64,000 nucleotides of DNA from JBAXAM01 sp964213355 (GTDB taxonomy: Bacteria; Pseudomonadota; Gammaproteobacteria; UBA9339). The stretch is from contig CAXOVY010000011.1 in the NCBI GenBank assembly GCA_964213355.1, forward strand, positions 1-64,000, read 5' to 3'. The notes beneath the pieces are model-generated. The model ran no database searches. It was not told where the DNA came from and saw only the letters and a program-made list of their open reading frames with translations. The position numbers were made by a program, and so were the translations under genes. Below are positions 15,817 through 25,041 of this stretch, in pieces. Position 1 is the stretch's first letter. Each line of letters opens with the position of its first letter.

Positions 15817-15822
15817 ATTATA
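15817..15822 (-). promoter_or_regulatory. Candidate -10 box of the mltG-tmk-holB-tatD operon
   Basis: A perfect TATAAT on the minus strand lies about 40 bases before the mltG start in the gap after fabF. The -35 region is weak (TATATT-like). Confidence 0.4.
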
Positions 15823-15853
15823 CACTTTTAAAAATACAAATATATTTTGAAAT

Positions 15854-17098
15854 CTATATCTTTTTAAAAAGCAAAGAGGTGTTGGTACCGCCAAAGCCGA
15901 AAGAATTAGAAAGGGTTGCCTCAATGCGCATTGAGCGAGCGGTGTGTGGAACAAAATCTAAATCACAACCCTCATCTGGGTTATCGATGTTAATTGTTGG
16001 CGGAGCAACTTGATCACGAATCGCTAAAATAGAGATAATTGCTTCAACTGAGCCAGCAGCACCAAGTAAATGACCTGTCATAGATTTGGTAGAGCTTACT
16101 GGGATTTTGTAAGCACAGTCTGAAAACACTTTTTTAATGGCTGTAATTTCGATTGTATCACCAGCTGGAGTTGACGTGGCATGAGCATTGATATAACTAA
16201 CTGATTCTTTACTTATTGCAGCGTCATTAATCGCATTTTGCATCGCCAGAGCTGATCCAGATCCCTCTTGGTCTGGTAGGGTCATATGAGAAGCATCGCA
16301 GCTCATACCATAACCTATAAGTTCAGCATAAATATGGGCTCCACGACGTTTAGCAAATTCGTATTCTTCAAGAACCACAACACCTGAGCCTTCTCCTAGC
16401 ACGAAACCATCACGATCTCGATCCCAGGGACGACAAGCTTTAGTTGGATCATCATTACGTCTCGATAAGGCGCGCATGGCAGCAAATCCACCAATCCCCA
16501 ATACGGTTGTAGCCATTTCACAACCACCAGCAATCATAACATCGGCATCACCGTAACTAATTAAGCGTGCAGAATTGCCTATATTATGTGCACCGGTACT
16601 ACATGCAGTGACAATTGACAAGTTTGGACCCTTACAACCATGTTTAATTGCTACTATTCCTGGTGCCATATTGATAATGGTATAAGGAATAAAAGTCGGT
16701 AATATTTTTCTGGAACCGCCTTCAAGAAAAGCTTCATAGTTTCTTTGGATGGATAATAACCCTCCAATTCCGGCACCGATTGAAACCCCGACTCGGTTGG
16801 CAATTTGCTCAGTGATGGTCAAACCAGAATCGGTAACAGCTTGCGCAGAAGCAGCTATAGCAAATTGAGTAAAAGCTTCAGTTTTGCGAGCTTCTTTAGG
16901 ATCGAAATATAGTAGCGGATCAAAATTTTTGACATCAGCACAAATTTGCACTGGAAAATTGGAAGCATCAAAAGCTGTGATGGTACGTATCCCACTTTTT
17001 CCAGCTAACAAGGCGCTCCAAGTATCAACCACATTCAAACCTAGTGGCGTAACCATCCCAAGACCTGTAACAACAACACGTCGTTTTGCCAAAGCCAT
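15854..17098 (-). CDS. fabF: 3-oxoacyl-ACP synthase II
   Basis: This is the elongating condensing enzyme of type II fatty acid synthesis. The catalytic triad is present: Cys166 in VTACSTGAHN, His in NAHATSTPAGD and His in SMTGHLLGAAG. The C-terminal SNSFGFGGTNTSLLF loop is the FabF/FabB glycine-rich active-site lining. The length, 414 residues, fits FabF. It lies 13 bases downstream of acpP, as in most gammaproteobacteria. Confidence 0.96.
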   Translation of the reverse strand: MALAKRRVVVTGLGMVTPLGLNVVDTWSALLAGKSGIRTITAFDASNFPVQICADVKNFDPLLYFDPKEARKTEAFTQFAIAASAQAVTDSGLTITEQIANRVGVSIGAGIGGLLSIQRNYEAFLEGGSRKILPTFIPYTIINMAPGIVAIKHGCKGPNLSIVTACSTGAHNIGNSARLISYGDADVMIAGGCEMATTVLGIGGFAAMRALSRRNDDPTKACRPWDRDRDGFVLGEGSGVVVLEEYEFAKRRGAHIYAELIGYGMSCDASHMTLPDQEGSGSALAMQNAINDAAISKESVSYINAHATSTPAGDTIEITAIKKVFSDCAYKIPVSSTKSMTGHLLGAAGSVEAIISILAIRDQVAPPTINIDNPDEGCDLDFVPHTARSMRIEATLSNSFGFGGTNTSLLFKKI

Positions 17099-17111
17099 AC
17101 CCTCTAAAATA

Positions 17112-17357
17112 TTATTGCGCTGCTTTGATATGAGATTGGACGTAGTCTATTGCTTGCTGGACTGTTGTAATCTTTTCAGCATCTTCATCAGGTATTTCGG
17201 TGCTAAATTCTTCTTCCAAAGCCATAACCAGTTCGACCGTGTCCAACGAATCAGCGCCTAAATCATCGACAAAAGAAGATTCATTCGTAATTTCACTTTC
17301 GTTAACACCGAGCTGCTCGGCGATAATCTTTTTAACACGTTCTTCAATAGTTGGCAT
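17112..17357 (-). CDS. acpP: Acyl carrier protein
   Basis: ACP carries growing acyl chains on a 4'-phosphopantetheine arm. The attachment serine is Ser37 in GADSLDTVEL. The chosen start (ATG at 17357, MPTIEERV) has GAGGAAT eight bases upstream; an upstream in-frame ATG at 17372 overlaps that Shine-Dalgarno and lacks one of its own. The protein is 81 residues and strongly acidic, as expected. Confidence 0.96.
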   Translation of the reverse strand: MPTIEERVKKIIAEQLGVNESEITNESSFVDDLGADSLDTVELVMALEEEFSTEIPDEDAEKITTVQQAIDYVQSHIKAAQ

Positions 17358-17407
17358 ACTGCGATTCCTCATAAATGTTAATAAGCTAAATCTAAAATAG
17401 CGTCATT

Positions 17408-17435
17408 AGTTTATTCAAAAGTAACTAACTTGCAA
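17408..17435 (-). promoter_or_regulatory. Candidate promoter of acpP-fabF
   Basis: TTGCAA (17430-17435) and TAAACT (17408-17413) on the minus strand are separated by 16 bases and lie about 50 bases before the acpP ATG. A separate acpP promoter is known in E. coli, which agrees with this 106-base gap after fabG. Confidence 0.45.
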
Positions 17436-17463
17436 GCAATATTTTTACACAAGTAATTGCTAT

Positions 17464-18207
17464 TTAAAACATGTACATGCCACCATTCACATGTATTGTT
17501 GTTCCTGTAATATAAGAAGCCTCATCGCTTGCTAAAAAAGCTACTGCGTTTGCTATATCTTCTGGTTGACCAAGGCGTCTTGCCGGCACCCTTGATAATA
17601 ATTTTTCTCTTTGCTCGTCAGTCAATTTTTTTGTCATATCTGTTTCTATAAACCCCGGGGCAATGCAATTCACTGTAATATTGCGCGAAGCAATTTCAAT
17701 AGCCAAAGATTTACTAAAGGAAATCATACCACCCTTGCTGGCTGAATAATTTGCTTGTCCAGCATTACCACTGTATGCGACAACAGAAGCAATATTAATA
17801 ATTCTACCCCAGCGCGCTTTTACCATATCGCGAATACAAATACGGCATAAGCGAAACAAAGAAGTTAGATTGGTTGCTATTACTTGTTCCCATTCTTCCT
17901 GTGACATCCGCAGCATTAAATTATCGCGCGTAATGCCAGCATTGTTAACCAAAATATTTGGAGCGCCATATTCTTTGCTAATTTGCTCCATAGCGTTTTC
18001 TATAGATTCTTGCTTGGTTACATCCATAACAAAACCTTTTCCCTTTAAACCAAGCTCCTTTAGAAATAGTGAAATGTTATTAGCATATTCCTTACTATAA
18101 TCAACGCCAATAACTACAGCACCAGCTTTAGCAAAATGCACGGCAATAGTCTTACCAATGCCTCGATTTGCCCCAGTAACTAGTGCAACTTTGTTTTGTA
18201 ATGACAT
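17464..18207 (-). CDS. fabG: 3-oxoacyl-ACP reductase
   Basis: FabG performs the NADPH-dependent reduction of 3-ketoacyl-ACP. Short-chain dehydrogenase motifs are all present: TGANRGIGK (residues 8-16), NNAG, catalytic Ser in NIASVVAYSG, and Tyr/Lys in YSASKGG. The C-terminal GFIETDMT and YITGTTIHVNGGM are typical for FabG. The length is 247 residues. Its start overlaps the end of fabD by 28 bases, which suggests tight translational coupling. Confidence 0.96.
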   Translation of the reverse strand: MSLQNKVALVTGANRGIGKTIAVHFAKAGAVVIGVDYSKEYANNISLFLKELGLKGKGFVMDVTKQESIENAMEQISKEYGAPNILVNNAGITRDNLMLRMSQEEWEQVIATNLTSLFRLCRICIRDMVKARWGRIINIASVVAYSGNAGQANYSASKGGMISFSKSLAIEIASRNITVNCIAPGFIETDMTKKLTDEQREKLLSRVPARRLGQPEDIANAVAFLASDEASYITGTTIHVNGGMYMF

Positions 18208-19127
18208 AGTACTCCCTTTATTTTTTCTGGTTCACCGATAAAATCAGTTGTTATTTCTTTGCTAATCCTTTTATTTAGTCCAGTTAACACCTTGCCTGGA
18301 CCACATTCCAAAATGCATTTTATACCGCTATTAACCATAAATTGTATGGTTTCAACCCAACGCACTGGACTGTATAATTGTCGTACTAACGTGTCACGAA
18401 TCTTGTTTGGATCGCTATAACACATAACATCTGCGTTATGTATTACAGAGATTTTTGGGGAGTTAATTGTAAGCTGCAAAAGACGCTTAGATAACTGTTC
18501 AGATGCCTGCTGCATGAGCTCACAATGTGATGGCACGCTTACGGGGAGAATTTTTATTATTTTAGCATCGGTCTTTTGGGCAAGTTCAGCGGCGCGCTTT
18601 GCTGCACCAAGTTGTCCAGAAAGAACTATTTGGCCAATAGAGTTATAATTTGCCGGCACTAATACTTCCCCTTGTGCGGCTTCGTTACAAATTTGTTTAA
18701 CCATATTATCATCCAAACCAACGATCGCAACCATAGCACTTTCACATTGGCACGAGTTTTGCATAAAACGACCACGATCTCTGACCAGTAGTACGGCATC
18801 AGCAAAGGCTATCGCATCAGCACAAACTAAAGCGGTATATTCCCCCAAGCTATGTCCAGCCATAAAAGTTGGTAATTCATTATTTTTTTCTCGCCAAATA
18901 CGCCATACAGCAACGCCGGCGGTTAATAAAGCTGGTTGAGTAATTTCGGTTTGACTCAGTTTTTCTTCTGGGCCATTCTGTACCAAATCCCATAAATCAT
19001 AACCTAAAATTTGTGAGGCTTCAGTAAAAGTTGATTGGACGTGATTAAATACAGCAGCTAATTCTCTTAACATACCAACTGTTTGGGATCCTTGACCTGG
19101 AAAAACTATGGCTAATTTGTCGTTCAT
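18180..19127 (-). CDS. fabD: Malonyl-CoA:ACP transacylase
   Basis: FabD transfers malonyl from CoA to ACP. It has the N-terminal FPGQGSQ motif, nucleophile Ser93 in GHSLGEY and the catalytic His in VPSHCELM (near 204). At 315 residues it is a few residues longer than E. coli FabD because its C-terminus runs into fabG. It is the third gene of the plsX-fabH-fabD-fabG block. Confidence 0.95.
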   Translation of the reverse strand: MNDKLAIVFPGQGSQTVGMLRELAAVFNHVQSTFTEASQILGYDLWDLVQNGPEEKLSQTEITQPALLTAGVAVWRIWREKNNELPTFMAGHSLGEYTALVCADAIAFADAVLLVRDRGRFMQNSCQCESAMVAIVGLDDNMVKQICNEAAQGEVLVPANYNSIGQIVLSGQLGAAKRAAELAQKTDAKIIKILPVSVPSHCELMQQASEQLSKRLLQLTINSPKISVIHNADVMCYSDPNKIRDTLVRQLYSPVRWVETIQFMVNSGIKCILECGPGKVLTGLNKRISKEITTDFIGEPEKIKGVLCHYKTKLH

Positions 19128-19145
19128 ATTGTTGCCAATTTCATA

Positions 19146-19177
19146 AACTTATTATCGTGCTCTTTCAGAGCTTAAAA
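19146..19177. repeat. 32-bp intergenic repeat, copy 2
   Basis: This is the same sequence as 6225-6256 with two adjacent differences, in the gap between fabH and fabD. The GCTCT-TTC-AGAGC hairpin is conserved. Confidence 0.6.
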
Positions 19178-19192
19178 CCTAGTTTCGCTTTG

Positions 19193-20155
19193 CTAATATC
19201 TTACCAGAGCAGCACCCCACCCGAGCCCAGCACCAAAAGCTTCGAGCAATAGAAGCTGATCTTTTTTGACTCTACCATCACGTACGCCAATATCAAGCGC
19301 CAGTGGCACCGATGCTGCTGACGTATTTCCTTGATCTTCAATTGTTAAAATTACTCTTTCCATTGGCAAATTAAGCTTTTTAGCGGTTGCTAAAATAATG
19401 CGTAGATTAGCTTGATGTGGGATCAACCAATCAATCTGTGACTTATCAATATTGTTGGCTTTAAGCGTTTCTTCTACGAGTGCATCCAGCCTATTCACGG
19501 CTACTTTAAACACTTTATTTCCCTGCATTCTAATATGACGTGGTTCATCGATACTATAAACAGTCCCAGAATGACCAATCAGATCATTAAGGCTACCATC
19601 TGCATGCAAATGTGTAGAGTAAATCCCCGGTTCCTTATCTGCTTTGAGAACTACTGCACCAGCACCATCAGAAAACAAAATACAGGTTGATCTATCAGAC
19701 CAATCGACAAGTTTAGTTAAAGAATCTGCACCCACAACTAAAGCACAGTCAACCACACCTGCTCGAATGTATTGATCAGCAATACTCAAAGCATAAATAA
19801 ATCCACTACACGCGACACTAACATCAAAGGCTGGACAAGCAGTCTCCGTTATGCCTAAAAGATGTTGAAGACAACAAGCAGTATTAGGAAAAAGTTTGTT
19901 TGGTGTGGATGTGGCAACAATAATCAATTGAATTTTGTTTTTACCAATGCCGGATGCTTCAATCGCCCTGCTAGAAGCAATTTCAGCCATAGTGGTAGTT
20001 GACTCATTCGTGGCCATAATATGGCGATTTTTAACTCCAGTACGACTAAAAATCCATTCGTCGGTAGTGTTGACCATTTTTTCTAAATCTGCATTGGTCA
20101 AAAGCTTACTTGGTAGATAACTACCAGTGCCGATTATGCGGGCGTATTTTTTCAT
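19193..20155 (-). CDS. fabH: 3-oxoacyl-ACP synthase III
   Basis: FabH starts fatty acid synthesis by condensing acetyl-CoA with malonyl-ACP. The Cys-His-Asn triad is visible: Cys116 in VACSGF, His in IPHQANLRI (near 247) and Asn in DQGNTSAAS (near 277). The length is 320 residues. Its ATG overlaps the plsX stop by 4 bases. Confidence 0.96.
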   Translation of the reverse strand: MKKYARIIGTGSYLPSKLLTNADLEKMVNTTDEWIFSRTGVKNRHIMATNESTTTMAEIASSRAIEASGIGKNKIQLIIVATSTPNKLFPNTACCLQHLLGITETACPAFDVSVACSGFIYALSIADQYIRAGVVDCALVVGADSLTKLVDWSDRSTCILFSDGAGAVVLKADKEPGIYSTHLHADGSLNDLIGHSGTVYSIDEPRHIRMQGNKVFKVAVNRLDALVEETLKANNIDKSQIDWLIPHQANLRIILATAKKLNLPMERVILTIEDQGNTSAASVPLALDIGVRDGRVKKDQLLLLEAFGAGLGWGAALVRY

Positions 20156-21189
20156 GTTGGTTTAGAATCTTGTAATACCTTGGTTAATTCATCACGAATT
20201 CTTTGTGGAACTTGTTTCTCTGCTTCAACCACTGCTTTTTCTAAAGCACAATAAAAAGCGGCAATATTTGCACTACCATGACTTTTAATCACAACTCCTT
20301 GCAATCCAATAAAAGTTGCCCCATTATATTTTCCAGGATCTATGTCTCTATATAATCTTCTCAGCATTGGTAAAGCAAGCAGCGCCATTACTTTAGTAAC
20401 AATATTGCGCAACATATTTCGCTTCGCATAAAAGGTAACTAATTTTAATACTCCTTCGATAGATTTAAGCATGATGTTACCAATAAAACCATCGCACACA
20501 ATTACATCAACATCACCTTTAAAGATATCATCACCCTCAACAAAACCGACATAATTTATATTTTTATTTTCGGCAAGAATATGCGCGGCTTTTTTAATTT
20601 GTTCATTGCCCTTATTCTCTTCTGAACCAATATTTAGTAAAGCAACTTTTGGACGATTAACATTATCTATTACTGAAGTTAGTACCGATCCCATTACCGC
20701 AAATTGAAAAAGATAACTAGAATCTGAATTAACATTGGCACCAAGATCTAGCACATGAGTATTTTTGCCTAGAATTACGGTAGGAAATGTTGTAGTAATT
20801 GCTGGACGATCAATACCAGGCAAAGTTTTTAGCACAAATCTTGCCGTGGCCATTAAAGCGCCGGTATTACCTGCGCTTACACATGCCTGCGCTACTCCAT
20901 CCTTAACCAAGTTAATTGCGACTCTCATCGATGAATCTTTTTTACTACGCAAGGCCTTCGATGGTAATTCATCCATTAACACCTCTTCAGAAGCGTGTCT
21001 AACAACAATACGTTCCTGAAGTTTTGTCTCTTGCGCAGCTGCTATTTTGGTGTTTAAAATGTCTTGATTACCCACCAAAATAAGTTTTACGTTTGGGTAA
21101 CGCGCTAGCAATTTAAAGGCAGCAGGCACCGTAACACTCGGTCCGTTATCTCCGCCCATAGCATCAATTGAAATTGTAATGTTTTGCAA
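20152..21189 (-). CDS. plsX: Phosphate acyltransferase PlsX
   Basis: PlsX makes acyl-phosphate from acyl-ACP, the first step of phosphatidic acid synthesis with PlsY. The motifs SIDAMGGDNGP at the N-terminus, SAGNTGALMA, and CDGFIGNIMLKS are diagnostic. The length is 345 residues. It sits between rpmF and fabH, as in E. coli. Confidence 0.96.
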   Translation of the reverse strand: MQNITISIDAMGGDNGPSVTVPAAFKLLARYPNVKLILVGNQDILNTKIAAAQETKLQERIVVRHASEEVLMDELPSKALRSKKDSSMRVAINLVKDGVAQACVSAGNTGALMATARFVLKTLPGIDRPAITTTFPTVILGKNTHVLDLGANVNSDSSYLFQFAVMGSVLTSVIDNVNRPKVALLNIGSEENKGNEQIKKAAHILAENKNINYVGFVEGDDIFKGDVDVIVCDGFIGNIMLKSIEGVLKLVTFYAKRNMLRNIVTKVMALLALPMLRRLYRDIDPGKYNGATFIGLQGVVIKSHGSANIAAFYCALEKAVVEAEKQVPQRIRDELTKVLQDSKPT

Positions 21190-21194
21190 AGTAA

Positions 21195-21398
21195 TTACTC
21201 GGTATCAGTTTCAGAATCTTTAATAGGTTTTGGCACTATGACTTGGCGACCACGATAATAACCATCTTTAGTCATACAATGACGCTTATGAGTTTCGCCA
21301 GAAGTTTTATCAACCGACAATGTTGGACCAGTTAATGCATTATGCGCGCGGCGCATGCCACGTTTCGATCTTGTTACTCTGCTTTTTTGAACAGCCAT
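21195..21398 (-). CDS. rpmF: 50S ribosomal protein L32
   Basis: This small basic large-subunit protein (67 residues) begins with the conserved MAVQKSRVTRSKRGMRRAH. The C-terminal half has the GYYRGRQV segment of gammaproteobacterial L32. The zinc-binding cysteines found in some L32 proteins are absent. plsX follows after 5 bases. Confidence 0.96.
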   Translation of the reverse strand: MAVQKSRVTRSKRGMRRAHNALTGPTLSVDKTSGETHKRHCMTKDGYYRGRQVIVPKPIKDSETDTE

Positions 21399-21465
21399 TT
21401 TTTTCTCCGATGTGAAATTCTAAACCCAAAAAGAATACTAACCGTATGAATTTACTATGTCAAAA

Positions 21466-22431
21466 TTAATATGAAAATTGTCTTATTATTTTCTCAAGCT
21501 GTGAATCCAAAGAGGCAACAAGATTTACTTTTGCTCCATCTGGCCAGGCAAATCGCACCTCTTTTGCATGCAAAAACAATCTTTTTAACCCAAGCTCATT
21601 CATCTTGCGGTTAAATTCTTTATCTCCATATTTTTCATCGCCAGCAATGGGATAACCTATATGAGTTGCATGAACGCGGATTTGATGGGTACGCCCTGTT
21701 TTTAGTTCGGCTTCAAGCAGCGACATCTCAGCGCTGACCCTTACCGGCCGAAAAATAGTTACCGACGTCTTCCCTGCTTGCGCAACTGTTACAATTCGCT
21801 CGCCTGAGCTTAATTGGTTTTTTAACAATGGAGCATCAACAATGTGCTCGCCATTTTTCCACTGCCCGCGAACTAATAAGAGATATTTTTTAAAAATCCC
21901 GCCATTACGAATCAATTCGTGCAACTGGCGCAAGGCGCTTCTTTTTTTAGCTAAAATTATACAACCAGAGGTATCGCGATCAAGACGATGAACCAGTTCT
22001 AAGCCTCTGATGTCTGGCCTTGCTGCTCTTAAAATCTCAATTACACCAAAATTAATGCCACTGCCGCCGTGAGACGCTATACCAGTCGGCTTGTTGACAA
22101 CTAAAATCTTGTCATCTTCAAAAATAACACTATCCAATAATAGGTTAATTAAATTACTTCCTGGTTTGCCACGGGCAGTCTCTGCCTCCACTTCGCTTGT
22201 TTTGCTCCAAAATGGAGGAACTCTTATTAAATCATTCGGTTGTAGTTTATATGAAGGCCCAATACGCCCCTTATTAACTCGAACTTCACCACTGCGTAAC
22301 ATTCTGTAAATACGGCTTTTAGGAATGTTTTTCAGTTTATTAAACAAAAAGTTATCTATCCGCTGACCAGCAGCATCTGCGTCGATAGTTAAATTATTAG
22401 ATTTGGTTATTAATTTGTCTTGCTTTGTCAT
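21466..22431 (-). CDS. rluC: 23S rRNA pseudouridine synthase RluC-like
   Basis: RluC makes pseudouridines 955, 2504 and 2580 in 23S rRNA. An N-terminal S4 domain (residues 20-75, with RIYRMLRSGEVRVN) precedes the RluA-type catalytic domain with the Asp in ELVHRLDRDTSG and the TGRTHQIRVH motif. The start is the ATG at 22431; a TTG three codons upstream is possible but less likely. It is divergent from rne, the E. coli arrangement. The yceF and yceD genes that normally sit between rluC and rpmF are not present here. Confidence 0.93.
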   Translation of the reverse strand: MTKQDKLITKSNNLTIDADAAGQRIDNFLFNKLKNIPKSRIYRMLRSGEVRVNKGRIGPSYKLQPNDLIRVPPFWSKTSEVEAETARGKPGSNLINLLLDSVIFEDDKILVVNKPTGIASHGGSGINFGVIEILRAARPDIRGLELVHRLDRDTSGCIILAKKRSALRQLHELIRNGGIFKKYLLLVRGQWKNGEHIVDAPLLKNQLSSGERIVTVAQAGKTSVTIFRPVRVSAEMSLLEAELKTGRTHQIRVHATHIGYPIAGDEKYGDKEFNRKMNELGLKRLFLHAKEVRFAWPDGAKVNLVASLDSQLEKIIRQFSY

Positions 22432-22440
22432 GCAATGCAA

Positions 22441-22795
22441 ACAATAATCTTTTAATCCGATGTTTACAAATAAAAAAATACAGTTGCATTTTTTGTGATT
22501 TAATAGTAACTTGTCGCGATCCTCAAAAAGAGGAATTATTTACGAATTTAATACAATACTTTATACTGTTTTGTTTTGTGAGATAATTTTTTGATGCTTT
22601 ATCTAATTGATAGTTAAGTTTAATTCGTAAAAATAAAAGGGACCAGCGAACTTAAAGTACAGTTGGAAAAAACTCCAAACAAACAATAAAGCTGGCAAAA
22701 AATGAAACGGCGCGTTGAAGAATATAAGTCCTACAAGGTAGGCACAGGTTTTAACCTGCGTAAAAAAGCGCCAATTAATCAAAGAGTTTAACAAA
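22441..22795 (+). promoter_or_regulatory. Divergent rluC/rne intergenic region and long rne leader
   Basis: This is a 355-base gap without a gene. The leader carries several possible RNA hairpins just before the start: CCTAC-AAG-GTAGG (about 22729-22741) and CAGGTT-TT-AACCTG (22745-22758); CCTC-AAAAA-GAGG lies further up. A possible promoter is TTGCAT then, after 17 bases, TAACTT near 22485-22515. In E. coli the rne leader is about as long and mediates autoregulation by RNase E; a similar role here is inferred from length and position only. Confidence 0.4.
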
Positions 22796-24964
22796 ATGAA
22801 TAGAATGCTGATTAGCGCAACTCAGCCAGATGAGGTGCGTGTTGCTTTAGTTAAGGACCAACTGCTGTATGATTTGGATATTGAACATCCCGGATTCGAA
22901 CAGAAAAAAGCCAATATCTACAAAGGACGAGTTTCACGGGTTGAACCAAGCTTAGAAGCAGCCTTTGTCGATTATGGAGCTGACCGCCACGGTTTCTTGC
23001 CTTTCAAAGAAATTGCTCGCTCTTACTTTAAACCTGAAGTTGCCAATGAATCTTTTTCTCGCCTAAGCATTAGGGATGCTTTGCGTGAAGGCCAAGAAAT
23101 AACAGTGCAAATTGATAAAGAAGAACGCGGAACTAAAGGCGCAGCCTTAACTACTTTTATTAGCTTAGCGGGTTCCTATCTAGTACTCATGCCTAATAAT
23201 CCCCGCGTCGGCGGAATTTCACGGCGAGTTGAAGGTAAAGAACGCGACGATTTGCGCGACCTTATGCGCAATCTCAATCTACCTGAGGGCATGGGATTAA
23301 TAGTACGCACGGCGGGTGTAGGAAAAAATTTAGAAGAATTGAAATGGGATATGGATTCCCTGATGCGTCAGTGGCGTGCTATAGAAGCAGTATCATCCGA
23401 ACGCCCCGCCCCGTTTTTGATTTACCAGGAAGGCGATACCGTAATGCGAGCTATTCGCGATTATCTGCGCCAAGACATTAAGGAAATTTTGGTTGATACA
23501 CCTGAAATATTTGAAAAATCCAAACAATATATCGAACAGGTTAAACCAGATTTTATCGATCGTATTAAATTATACCAAAACAAAATCCCTCTCTTTAGTT
23601 TTTACCAAATAGAAAAACAAATTGAAACTGCTTATCAACGGGTGGTTCACCTGCCATCAGGTGGATCGATAGTCATTGATCATACTGAAGCATTAGTTAG
23701 CGTTGATGTTAATTCGGCCAAGGCAACCGGTGGCAGCGACATTGAAGATACCGCATTTAACACTAATCTTGAGGCTGCCGACGAAATTGCCCGTCAACTG
23801 CGACTACGCGACATTGGTGGACTAATTGTCATAGATTTTATTGACATGTCACACATCAAACATCAGCGTGAAGTAAGCCAACTTCTGCGCAAATCTTTGG
23901 AGTGTGATCGCGCGCGCGTTCAAGTTGGCCACATTACACGCTTTGGTTTATTGGAAATGTCACGTCAACGGTTGCGTTCGGTTTTGGGTAAAGAAGTGCA
24001 AGTACCCTGTCCACGCTGTGATGGCCAAGGAACCATTAGAAGTATCGAATCATTAACTTCTTCAGTGATTCTCATGATCGAAGAAGAAGCAGCAAAAGAT
24101 AATACTGCCGAAATACAAGTACAATTGCCGTTGGATTTTGCTACTTTCATGCTCAACGAAAAACGCGACATTTTAACAGAAATTACTCAGCGTCAAAAAG
24201 TGCGAATTACTGTTTTACCTAATCAGCATTTAGAAACACCACAATATAAAATTAAACGCATTCGTGCCAATGAAACAACTAAAACTGGCGAGTTAAGCTA
24301 TAAATCAATCGAGTTACCTGACGCTACGATATTGGAAAAACAAGTCATGCCAACTCGCATAGTAGAAAAACCAGCTGTAGGATCAACTCTAGAAGCCAAA
24401 ACAACTGAAGCCGGACTTCTTGGCGGCATAAAACAATTTATTGGTAAAATTTTCAAAGCAGTCGAGACAAGTGAAAACACTACAAAAGCTGTGAGCAAAC
24501 CGGAAGATGTGAAATCAACCACCGAAGTCCAAAAAGCACAAACATTCAAAGGCAGGCCGCCTCGTAGTAATTTCCCTAAAAAACGTCGTGATTATCATGG
24601 CGAGCGTACGCAGCAACAGCGTCGACGTCCTGGGGGTAGTAGTGGCAACAGCAGCAATCGCGGTCGTTATAGTTCCAACTCCAGTTCTACTTCCGTTTCC
24701 GATAATCGCGGTGGCAATAAAAAAACCTTTGGTCCACCACCTAGTAATATTTATCCTGAAATAACAGCAGAACGTATTGAAGAAGAGAATTTATTTTCTC
24801 CAACTGATAACACAGTAAAACAAATAGAAAAAGTTGAGTTGTCGCAAACACAATTTGAATCACATGCTGAAACAGAAAAATCAAAACCGGTGATAGCTAA
24901 AGCTAGTGATTTTTCAGATAGTTCAGAAGATACTGCAAAAAAAGAAGATTCAAGTATAGAATGA
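22796..24964 (+). CDS. rne: Ribonuclease E
   Basis: RNase E is the endonuclease that starts mRNA decay and matures rRNA and tRNA. The catalytic half is complete: S1 domain at residues 35-125 (IYKGRVSRVEPSLEAAFVDYG), the 5' sensor, the DNase I-like domain with metal ligands in VSVDVNSAKA and GLIVIDFIDM, and the zinc-link CPRCDGQG near residue 405. The C-terminal 200 residues are low complexity: an arginine-rich patch (KKRRDYHGERTQQQRRRPGG), Ser/Asn-rich repeats and an acidic tail. At 722 residues it lacks most of the E. coli degradosome scaffold. The arginine-rich patch may bind RNA. Confidence 0.94.
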   Translation: MNRMLISATQPDEVRVALVKDQLLYDLDIEHPGFEQKKANIYKGRVSRVEPSLEAAFVDYGADRHGFLPFKEIARSYFKPEVANESFSRLSIRDALREGQEITVQIDKEERGTKGAALTTFISLAGSYLVLMPNNPRVGGISRRVEGKERDDLRDLMRNLNLPEGMGLIVRTAGVGKNLEELKWDMDSLMRQWRAIEAVSSERPAPFLIYQEGDTVMRAIRDYLRQDIKEILVDTPEIFEKSKQYIEQVKPDFIDRIKLYQNKIPLFSFYQIEKQIETAYQRVVHLPSGGSIVIDHTEALVSVDVNSAKATGGSDIEDTAFNTNLEAADEIARQLRLRDIGGLIVIDFIDMSHIKHQREVSQLLRKSLECDRARVQVGHITRFGLLEMSRQRLRSVLGKEVQVPCPRCDGQGTIRSIESLTSSVILMIEEEAAKDNTAEIQVQLPLDFATFMLNEKRDILTEITQRQKVRITVLPNQHLETPQYKIKRIRANETTKTGELSYKSIELPDATILEKQVMPTRIVEKPAVGSTLEAKTTEAGLLGGIKQFIGKIFKAVETSENTTKAVSKPEDVKSTTEVQKAQTFKGRPPRSNFPKKRRDYHGERTQQQRRRPGGSSGNSSNRGRYSSNSSSTSVSDNRGGNKKTFGPPPSNIYPEITAERIEEENLFSPTDNTVKQIEKVELSQTQFESHAETEKSKPVIAKASDFSDSSEDTAKKEDSSIE

Positions 24965-25041
24965 ATTTGTAAATATTCTATTAACTTGATTACTGGTAAA
25001 CAAAAAAACATTTTTAATAACCATATAGAGGGGGCAACATT

